Assembly: GCA_030606845.1 (NCBI GenBank)
Contig: JAUWFP010000006.1
Span: forward strand, 1-24,540
DNA length: 24,540 nucleotides
From: Anaerolineales bacterium
Lineage (GTDB): Bacteria > Chloroflexota > Anaerolineae > Anaerolineales > E44-bin32
Direction: 5' to 3'
Positions 13,843 to 19,816 of this stretch are shown here, piece after piece. The notes under the pieces were generated by a model. It ran no database searches. It worked only from the letters and a program-made list of their open reading frames with translations, and had not been told where the DNA came from. Position numbers and translations under genes: made by a program. Numbering within the stretch: the first letter of the stretch is position 1; each line of letters begins with the position of its first letter.

Positions 13843-14781
13843 TTAAACTTGCTCTGGTGGTTGAGCAGGATCGAGTTGTGGTGAAAAAGATTGGAGATGG
13901 GTATTCAACAGTTGCTGGGTAGATTGTACGATCTCTTGCATAACCCCACGTTTACCAAACTGCTCGAAGAGTTCGAGCGCTGAGCGTGGTGCATCAAAAG
14001 TAAGCTTTGGAGAGAGGCGGAGGGACCTCGGCATGTAGATGTGGCGAATCATCTGGAAGATTTCCGCCACCGTTTGTCGTTCTGTAGGGTTTCTTCCAAG
14101 TCTCACAATAGGGTTGCGCAGGCTGCTTGGGGCGATTAATCCAGAAACGATGGTAATGACCAATCGAGCTTCTGGGACCTTGCGGAGAAAAAGTTCGACA
14201 CTTGGTGACCACTCGGAAATCGTTGTTTCGGCGCCAGCCATCACGGCAGGGTCTGGTTCGAGTATTCCGCGGGGGAAAATAAGCAGTGCTCCCCCGTCCT
14301 GCAGCTGGCGAACGGATTGTCGAATGGCGGAAACTCGATCGTTCCACTTATTCGTCGTGAAGATAAAGTTGTCCTTGAGCTTCGACAGGGCCTGGTGGAA
14401 GGGATATTCCGTTGCCACGATTTTCAGGTCGGATCTTTGTAACCTGGAGGCAATGAGAAGGCCGTCCATAATGCCGGGATGGTTGGAGATAATGAGCACC
14501 GGGCCGTCATGGGGGATGTGTTCCTGGCCCACGATCTCGGCGTTTCTTATGAACTTTGGCAGTAACTGGCGGGAAGCTTCCGGAAATCCGAAGCGGGCGA
14601 CGGATTCGTCAAGGCCAGATATCACCTCGGCGAAGCGGTTGAAGGCAGGGCCAAACATGAGGCGCAACATGGACTGCATCCAGTGCTGTTTGAATAAGCC
14701 ACTGGTCACAATTAAATTATCGATTAGTTGATCGATGAATTTCTCTGTGTTTATTTTCGTATACATCACTGCTTGAAGCAC
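13843..14781 (-). CDS. PlsC-type (1-acylglycerol-3-phosphate) acyltransferase family protein
   Basis: 312 residues. ISNHPGIMDGLLIAS carries the HX4D acyltransferase motif (H101 and D106), and LLIFPRGILEPD (167-178) is the FPEG-like block with arginine for glutamate. PlsC-type enzymes move an acyl chain from acyl-CoA or acyl-ACP to a glycerophosphate or similar acceptor at the membrane. Here the acceptor is unknown, and the N-terminal 85 residues show no clear membrane helix. The open frame begins at a GTG (14781), but the ATG five codons in (14766) is equally likely, as neither has a good ribosome binding site. It stands alone, with repeat clusters on both sides. Confidence 0.82.
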   Translation of the reverse strand: MLQAVMYTKINTEKFIDQLIDNLIVTSGLFKQHWMQSMLRLMFGPAFNRFAEVISGLDESVARFGFPEASRQLLPKFIRNAEIVGQEHIPHDGPVLIISNHPGIMDGLLIASRLQRSDLKIVATEYPFHQALSKLKDNFIFTTNKWNDRVSAIRQSVRQLQDGGALLIFPRGILEPDPAVMAGAETTISEWSPSVELFLRKVPEARLVITIVSGLIAPSSLRNPIVRLGRNPTERQTVAEIFQMIRHIYMPRSLRLSPKLTFDAPRSALELFEQFGKRGVMQEIVQSTQQLLNTHLQSFSPQLDPAQPPEQV

Positions 14782-14893
14782 CTCAGTCTATCTATTCCTG
14801 CTGGAGCGGCTGCTCTCTTGATTGGTTCGAAGGGGCGCTATCATCTCTATAGTATCAAAATCTTGCCAAATTTCGCAATGGATAGCTGGTTCT

Positions 14894-14936
14894 AGGGATT
14901 TCTCGGTCGCCGCTGTGCGGCTCTCTTGAGATGACA
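14894..14936. repeat. Family A repeat
   Basis: AGGGATTTCTCGGTCGCCG on the left and CTCTTGAGATGACA on the right. It is the inverted relative of the unit at 2340-2382, with a few changed bases. The area 14782-15535 contains no credible gene and consists largely of these units. Confidence 0.7.
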
Positions 14937-14964
14937 TTAAGTGGTGCAGAACCCTTCACGGATT

Positions 14965-15045
14965 TGTCATTGCGAGGAACGAAGTGACGTGGCAATCTCC
15001 GCGCAAGAATGGATGAGATTGCTTCGCCTGCGGCTCGCAATGACA
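14965..15045. repeat. Family B palindromic repeat, full length
   Basis: Starts TGTCATTGCGAGGAACG and ends GCTCGCAATGACA, with inner arms GGCAATCTC and GAGATTGC. It differs from the 13536 unit mainly in the part between outer and inner arms. Confidence 0.85.
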
Positions 15046-15098
15046 TATCGTTGGGTGATGGAAATCCCACGGGTGTGGTTCTACATCGCCCATAACTT

Positions 15099-15126
15099 GT
15101 AGGGGCCGACCCATGTGTCGGCCCGT
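15099..15126. repeat. Family D palindrome
   Basis: TGTAGGGGCCGACCCATGTG then TCGGCCCG: the same element as at 2046-2071, here not beside the end of a gene. This argues that the element is a dispersed repeat first and a terminator second. Confidence 0.65.
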
Positions 15127-15163
15127 TGTCCAATTATTCGGGTGATTCCCCCAGATTCATCCT

Positions 15164-15206
15164 AGGGATTTCTCGATCGCCGCGGCGCGGCTCACTTGAA
15201 ATGAGA
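15164..15206. repeat. Family A repeat
   Basis: AGGGATTTCTCGATCGCCGC, then GGCTCACTTGAAATGAGA. The terminal TGACA seen elsewhere has become TGAGA. Confidence 0.65.
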
Positions 15207-15219
15207 GGTCCCTGGCCAA

Positions 15220-15367
15220 TGTCATTCTGAGCGACCGATGGAAGCGAAGAATCTCGTTCATGGCAAGGAGAACCGTCCTGTTCAAAGAACGAGATGCTTC
15301 ACGTAGTTTAGCCTGAGCGAAGTCCCCGGTTTTGTCGGGGGAGAAGCCGAATGGGTTCAGCATGACA
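15220..15367. repeat. Family C palindromic repeat, long form
   Basis: The unit is 148 bases, with ends TGTCATTCTGAGCGA and GGGTTCAGCATGACA. It contains GAATCTCGTTC paired with GAACGAGATGCTTC, and then the insert TTTAGCCTGAGCGAAGTCCC and CGGTTTTGTCGGGGG. That insert is found inverted in the composite unit at 2179-2311. Confidence 0.75.
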
Positions 15368-15437
15368 TTTATAGGAGGATCCCGCCGCACATAGATCGCA
15401 TTTTATCGAGAGAGGATGCCCTCCTGAGCAGTATCTT

Positions 15438-15480
15438 AGGGATTTCTCCATCACCGCTGCGCGGCTCACTCGAAATGACA
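15438..15480. repeat. Family A repeat
   Basis: AGGGATTTCTCCATCACCGC, then GGCTCACTCGAAATGACA. Eight bases separate it from the next palindrome. Confidence 0.7.
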
Positions 15481-15487
15481 AAGGGAT

Positions 15488-15516
15488 GTAGGGGCACGGC
15501 GCCGCCGTGCCCCTAC
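15488..15516. repeat. Family D palindrome, longest copy
   Basis: GTAGGGGCACGGC pairs perfectly with GCCGTGCCCCTAC (13 bp, loop GCC). It is followed by AAAA on the plus strand and preceded by TTTGTCATTTCG-type bases when read on the minus strand. Confidence 0.75.
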
Positions 15517-15535
15517 AAAAGACCCTCCTTAAACG

Positions 15536-15558
15536 AAAAAGCCTGCAGTAAGCAGGCT
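15536..15558 (-). terminator. Intrinsic terminator of the small membrane protein gene
   Basis: On the minus strand, AGCCTGC and GCAGGCT form a 7-bp stem (loop TTACT), followed by TTTTCG. It lies about 70 bases after the stop of the gene at 15626-15757. It is one of the better terminators in the window. Confidence 0.8.
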
Positions 15559-15625
15559 GCCTAACAGGATCCGAATCCTCTCTAGATCAGGGCTTTGAAT
15601 AGTTTAGCGCCCTGGTCCCATCGCC

Positions 15626-15757
15626 TCAAGCGATCAAACTGAGGATGAAGGATGCGATCACGATCACGGCGATGATGCCGAAGACGATCTGCTGCCCGCG
15701 GACCGAGCGGGCTTGCTGTTTCGCGACTGTTTTCTTCTTTTTCTTCTTTTGCGCCAT
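15626..15757 (-). CDS. Small single-pass membrane protein, 43 residues
   Basis: The peptide begins MAQKKKKKKTVAKQQARSVR and continues with one hydrophobic helix, IVFGIIAVIVIASFILSLIA, to the C-terminus. The very basic lead followed by a single helix predicts a cytoplasm-facing N-terminus. The frame extends upstream to 15814, but the extra residues look like noise, so I place the start at the ATG at 15757. Only a weak GGGG lies in front of it. A good terminator follows, which supports a real gene. Function is unknown; small translocase or respiratory subunits can look like this, but there is nothing to decide it. Confidence 0.65.
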   Translation of the reverse strand: MAQKKKKKKTVAKQQARSVRGQQIVFGIIAVIVIASFILSLIA

Positions 15758-16095
15758 GGTTTGAACCCCGGCGGGATGATACCACGCTGGGGGAGAGTTC
15801 GTCCAGCGGATCATTATTTTTTCCAGAGAGGGGAGTTTTTTAATCTTAGCGCAGGAGAACCGGTGCCTGCGACGGAATGCCGCCGTTTGTGTTCAGCGGT
15901 CCTTCCTGCTAAGATGTTGGTACCCACTCGGCTGCATGGTTGCCAGCCAGCGCCGAAGCGGGAAACCACCGAGAGGGTCATCGTTGCCGTATATCTTTCA
16001 AACCAGCAACCCACGGGGGCCAAAACCGAACCGCGCCGCGCGCGGTTTGTTGATTTAAATCATAGAGCAGGACCTATATTGAGGAGGAAAAGGTG
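15758..16095. other. Divergent intergenic region before the secreted nuclease
   Basis: About 340 bases between two divergent genes, with no credible open frame and no dispersed repeat. Near the right end, AACCGCG pairs with CGCGGTT (16029-16035 and 16041-16047), followed by TGTTGATTT. This gives a hairpin in the nuclease leader about 50 bases before its start. I see no clear promoter pair. Confidence 0.4.
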
Positions 16096-19000
16096 ATGAA
16101 AAGTTCGTTTCGTTCAGTTAGCTTGATTGGGATCATCGTGATTCTTGCCGCGGCCTTTGGCGGGGTCACACCAGCAAAAGCCGAGACGGCTGTATTTATT
16201 AATGAAATCCATTATGACAATGTAAGTACGGATGCGGGCGAAGCGGTTGAGATCGCCGGTCCAGCGGGCACGGATCTGACCGGTTGGAACCTGGTCCTTT
16301 ATAACGGTTCAAACGGGACAGTTTACAACACAACATCATTACCAAGTTCCATTCCTGATCTTGGTGATGGCTTCGGGGTTGTGTTTATCACTTACCCGAC
16401 AAATGGGCTTCAAAATGGATCACCCGATGGCCTTGCATTGGTCGATAACGGTGGCATAGTCGTTCAATTCTTGAGTTATGAGGGAACATTCACGGCGGTT
16501 GGTGGGCCGGCGGATGGTCTGACCAGTACGGACATTGGAGTGTCGGAGGGGGGCGGAACGGCAGTTGGAGATTCTTTACAGATAACAGGTGCTGGAACGA
16601 CATATGAAGATTTTGTATGGGCTCCGGCAGTTCCAAATACTTTTGGGGCAATAAACACTGGACAGAGCTTCGGATCGGGTGAACCACCGACACCTCCACC
16701 AGTTACATTGACTTCGATCTACGACATCCAATACACAACTGATCCGAGCGGTGATTCACCCTATGAAGGGCAGACAGTCACAACCCAGGGAGTTGTCACC
16801 GCATTTTTTTATGACGAAGGTAACCGATACACATTTATTCAGGAGGGAACGGGTCCTTGGAGTGGTCTTGTGCTCTACAGCCCGAACGGCTTCGTCAATG
16901 TTGGTGACTTGGTAGAAGTTGAAGGAACTGTCAGCGAATACTGGGGTTTGACTGAAATCGCCAACGGTGACGTGACCGTTTTGGGCTCCTCCCCCGTTCC
17001 GGCACCTGAGTTACTCGCCAGCGGCGACGTGAGTCAGGAGCAGTGGGAGAGCGTGCTGGTGCGTGTGGAGAACGTCACTGTCACTAACGATGACTTGGGT
17101 TATGGTGAGTGGCTGGTAGATGACACCTCTGGAGGTGTGCGTATTGACGACTTAGGCAGCTATGGCTATGCACCAAATAATAGCGATCTGCTTGACTACG
17201 TCCAGGGCCCGCTCAACTATAGCCATAGCGATTTCAAGATAGAGCCACGTGATGATGATGACATCGGTATAGCGCCGCAGTTGGTCACCATCTGCGAGAT
17301 CCAGGGGAGCGGATTTGCCTCGCCATACGCATGGCAGACCGTGCGAACACAGGGTGTAGTCTTCGCGGATTTTGATCAGGCGGACAATAAAGGATTTTTC
17401 ATTCAGGATGAGGACTGTGACGGCGATCCAGCGACCTCGGATGGTTTATTTGTTTACAAGGGGAATAATAAGACCAATGTCGTAAGTGCGGGCGATCTGG
17501 TCGAGGTGCGCGGTACAGTGAAGGAGTACTATAACCTCACCGAAATCAGCGCCAGCTTGAGCAACATTACAGTACTATCTTATGGTAATCCACTGCCAAT
17601 ACCAGTAGTCCTGCTCGACTTGCCTAATGAATCTATTCCTGAGGGAAGCGCTTTCTGGGAACCCCTTGAGGGTATGTATGTCTTGGTGGAAAACGGATTC
17701 GTTGTTGCACCGACCAGTCGTTATGGTGAATTTGCGCTTGTCACAGAGCTAGATGCCGATGAGGGCTCGGGCTATTACCCGCAGACCAAGCAAATAATCG
17801 TTCGCGACCTCGGTGGTGGAGATGTCGACTACAACCCGGAGCGAATCTTGGTCGATAATGCTTCGCTCGATACTCCGATCGTTGTCATGCCGGGCGACCG
17901 CGTACGAAGTTTGACCGGTGCAGTAGACTACAACTATAGCAATTACAAGCTACAACCAATAGAGTATGAGGTAAAGACGCACAAGCTGCCCAAACTGCCA
18001 GCAAGCACACGCTCTGGTCCGAACGGCAACCTGGTCATCACGACCTTCAACGTCGAAAACCTGTTTGATCTTGAGGAAAATGTGAGTGTTGTGGTAGATG
18101 TCATCGGGCAAGTGGGGTTCCGTCCAATACCCGAATGGGGAAGTGGTGATACATCAACGAAAGATAACACCATTCGTCGCATGCCTGCGGTATGCGAGGG
18201 TGACACTACTGAAACTGACGAGTTTGATCCAATACTCGAGTGGGATGGTTTTCCAACGAACACATTCGATGGTTTGGGTGCGCACACAGTAACCTGTGCA
18301 CCTTCTACCGACCTCATTATCTCGGAGTACGTAGAAGGGAGTTCCTACAATAAAGCCATCGAAATCTACAACGGAACTGGAGATACAGTGAATTTAGGGG
18401 CTCAAGGTTATGCTGTTGAGATTTATTTCAATGGGAAGACCTACCCTGGCCAAACCATCAACCTTTATGGCACCCTCGCTGATGGAGATGTTTTTGTCTT
18501 AGCCCACTTAGATGCAGATTCTGCGATTTTGGTTGAAGCAGACCAGATTTCGGGTGGCGTTCAGTTCAACGGCGACGATGCCGTCGTATTGCGCAAAGGT
18601 GGCAAGGATGACGGCGGCAGTACGCCAACAGCAGCTGAGCTCGAGACTCAGCTCGCAAAGCTCGCCCTGGCGATCGAGGTCGAGCTAGAACTACCCGAGA
18701 TCATCGTCGTGCAGGAGGTCGAGAACACTGCGATCTTGCAGGAGCTTGGTGACCGTGTGAATGCAGCTAATGGCACATCCTACGTTGCGACCTCTTATGA
18801 GACGAGCGACGCCCGCGGAATCGAGGTTGGTTTCTTGTGGGATGTGGATCGTGTGACACTGCTCGATGCTTACCAGATGGCTGGTTCTGATGTAGAGGCG
18901 GCTTTCGGTCACTCGAGCGCCAGCCCTGGACGCGAGCCTTTGGTGGGGGTCTTCGAAGCTAACGGAGAAGAAATCACAATCATTGGCAACCACTTCAAGA

Positions 19001-19464
19001 GCAAGGGCGGTGACGATCCTCTGTTCGGAATGAATTGGCCGCCGATTCGGAAAACGGAAGCTCAACGCAAGCTGCAAGCGCAAGTTGTGCGGGATTTCGT
19101 CGACACGATACTAGATGCGGACGCGCTCGTGATGGTGACCGGCGACCTGAATGACTTCCAGTTCGGTGAACCTGGCGAAGGACTTGATCATCCCATCGCC
19201 ATCCTGGAGGGTGGACCTGGTGAGGTAGCGTTAACGAACCTGATTAATCTGGAGAAAGATGCCGAGCGCTGGACCTACGTTTACGATGGCAACAGCCAGG
19301 TACTCGATCACATGCTCGTCAGCCCGGCGCTGTTAGATCTCCTGGTTGGCACGGACGTCCTGCACTTCAACGCCGGATTCCCGTATTATCTCGGGGCGGA
19401 CGACAGTACGCCGCTGCGGTCCTCGGACCACGATGCCTTAGAAGGGCGGTTCAAGATCAAATAA
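16096..19464 (+). CDS. Secreted multi-domain nuclease (lamin-tail, OB-like and endonuclease/exonuclease/phosphatase domains)
   Basis: 1122 residues from the ATG at 16096, eight bases after GGAGG; a GTG one codon earlier is also possible. A signal peptide ends near PAKAE (about residue 30). A lamin-tail domain follows (33-190, FINEIHYDN). After a Pro-rich linker come two OB-like, YhcR-type repeats (about 209-388 and 396-622). The endonuclease/exonuclease/phosphatase fold starts at 644 (VITTFNVENLFD). It is interrupted by about 180 residues holding a second lamin-tail domain (739-835, LIISEYVEGSS), and resumes at about 844. The catalytic set is complete: QEVEN (E874), GNHFKSK (H966), GDLND (D1017, N1019) and SDHDALE (D1111, H1112). 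It resembles ExeM-like extracellular DNases. There is no sorting motif, so it is probably released. A strong hairpin follows the gene. Confidence 0.9.
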   Translation: MKSSFRSVSLIGIIVILAAAFGGVTPAKAETAVFINEIHYDNVSTDAGEAVEIAGPAGTDLTGWNLVLYNGSNGTVYNTTSLPSSIPDLGDGFGVVFITYPTNGLQNGSPDGLALVDNGGIVVQFLSYEGTFTAVGGPADGLTSTDIGVSEGGGTAVGDSLQITGAGTTYEDFVWAPAVPNTFGAINTGQSFGSGEPPTPPPVTLTSIYDIQYTTDPSGDSPYEGQTVTTQGVVTAFFYDEGNRYTFIQEGTGPWSGLVLYSPNGFVNVGDLVEVEGTVSEYWGLTEIANGDVTVLGSSPVPAPELLASGDVSQEQWESVLVRVENVTVTNDDLGYGEWLVDDTSGGVRIDDLGSYGYAPNNSDLLDYVQGPLNYSHSDFKIEPRDDDDIGIAPQLVTICEIQGSGFASPYAWQTVRTQGVVFADFDQADNKGFFIQDEDCDGDPATSDGLFVYKGNNKTNVVSAGDLVEVRGTVKEYYNLTEISASLSNITVLSYGNPLPIPVVLLDLPNESIPEGSAFWEPLEGMYVLVENGFVVAPTSRYGEFALVTELDADEGSGYYPQTKQIIVRDLGGGDVDYNPERILVDNASLDTPIVVMPGDRVRSLTGAVDYNYSNYKLQPIEYEVKTHKLPKLPASTRSGPNGNLVITTFNVENLFDLEENVSVVVDVIGQVGFRPIPEWGSGDTSTKDNTIRRMPAVCEGDTTETDEFDPILEWDGFPTNTFDGLGAHTVTCAPSTDLIISEYVEGSSYNKAIEIYNGTGDTVNLGAQGYAVEIYFNGKTYPGQTINLYGTLADGDVFVLAHLDADSAILVEADQISGGVQFNGDDAVVLRKGGKDDGGSTPTAAELETQLAKLALAIEVELELPEIIVVQEVENTAILQELGDRVNAANGTSYVATSYETSDARGIEVGFLWDVDRVTLLDAYQMAGSDVEAAFGHSSASPGREPLVGVFEANGEEITIIGNHFKSKGGDDPLFGMNWPPIRKTEAQRKLQAQVVRDFVDTILDADALVMVTGDLNDFQFGEPGEGLDHPIAILEGGPGEVALTNLINLEKDAERWTYVYDGNSQVLDHMLVSPALLDLLVGTDVLHFNAGFPYYLGADDSTPLRSSDHDALEGRFKIK

Positions 19465-19477
19465 CCGATTTTTAGAA

Positions 19478-19503
19478 GGGGCGCCGGGGTTCCCCGGCGC
19501 CCC
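19478..19503 (+). terminator. Strong hairpin after the nuclease gene
   Basis: GGGGCGCCGGGG pairs perfectly with CCCCGGCGCCCC (12 bp, loop TT), 13 bases after the stop. No T run follows. It likely protects the 3' end or ends transcription with help. Confidence 0.7.
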
Positions 19504-19545
19504 CAGAAATAAGCCTCGATAAACCTTAAAGTTTCCCGCAGGGTA

Positions 19546-19574
19546 TTGATTTTGACCCGCGGCAGTGCTAGTAT
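19546..19574 (+). promoter_or_regulatory. Candidate promoter upstream of the S8 protease
   Basis: TTGATT at 19546-19551 and TAGTAT at 19569-19574 are 17 bases apart; each matches four of six consensus bases. Transcription would start near 19581 and meet a terminator at 19678-19708 before reaching the protease gene. Confidence 0.45.
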
Positions 19575-19580
19575 CTTGGT

Positions 19581-19708
19581 ACTACTCCTTAGAGGGAGAG
19601 CATAAGATATGGATGGAGCTGCGAAAGGAACCAATCCTTACGTCAACCAACCATCTTTGCACGTCACGCACATCTGAGTCCTCGATCTTCGTCGAGGACG
19701 TTTTGTTT
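19581..19708 (+). ncRNA. Short terminated transcript: leader RNA or small RNA before the S8 protease
   Basis: Between the promoter and the protease start, GTCCTCGA pairs with TCGAGGAC (19678-19685 and 19692-19699, loop TCTTCG), followed by TTTTGTTT: a textbook intrinsic terminator. The predicted transcript is about 128 bases, with a smaller hairpin AAGGA/TCCTT around 19626-19639. It contains no credible gene; the 73-residue frame here reads through the terminator. It could be a riboswitch-like attenuated leader of the protease or a stand-alone RNA. I do not recognise a known riboswitch core. Confidence 0.45.
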
Positions 19709-19816
19709 AAAAATAAATCCAACGCGGCACAGGAAAGGAGGTCTCAAGAGGAAAACAACGGTATCTACCAAACACTCGATTTTTAGACAAATCTTTGAAG
19801 GAGAGGAGTAATCGAA

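Noticed and set aside
13710..13922. 70-codon open frame on the plus strand ending in a plausible-looking MKIQNLSGRERIKLALVV segment
   Set aside because: It overlaps the end of the acyltransferase gene on the other strand, starts in repeat-rich DNA, and has no ribosome binding site or family resemblance.
2126..15516. CRISPR array
   Set aside because: The repeats are palindromic, differ in length and spacing, and face both ways; there is no regular repeat-spacer pattern and no cas gene.
15559..15565. A third GCCTAAC heptamer
   Set aside because: It lies next to a terminator, with no attC-like arm or cassette gene around it. It shows that the heptamer occurs by chance in this window.
19660..19680. 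CACGCACA resembling the start of a c-di-GMP-I riboswitch
   Set aside because: The next conserved bases (GGGCAAACC) and the later GACGCAAAGC block are absent.
19565..19786. 73-codon open frame before the S8 protease
   Set aside because: It runs straight through a perfect intrinsic terminator (19678-19708) and begins at the predicted -10 region. Its composition is unlike that of neighbouring genes.
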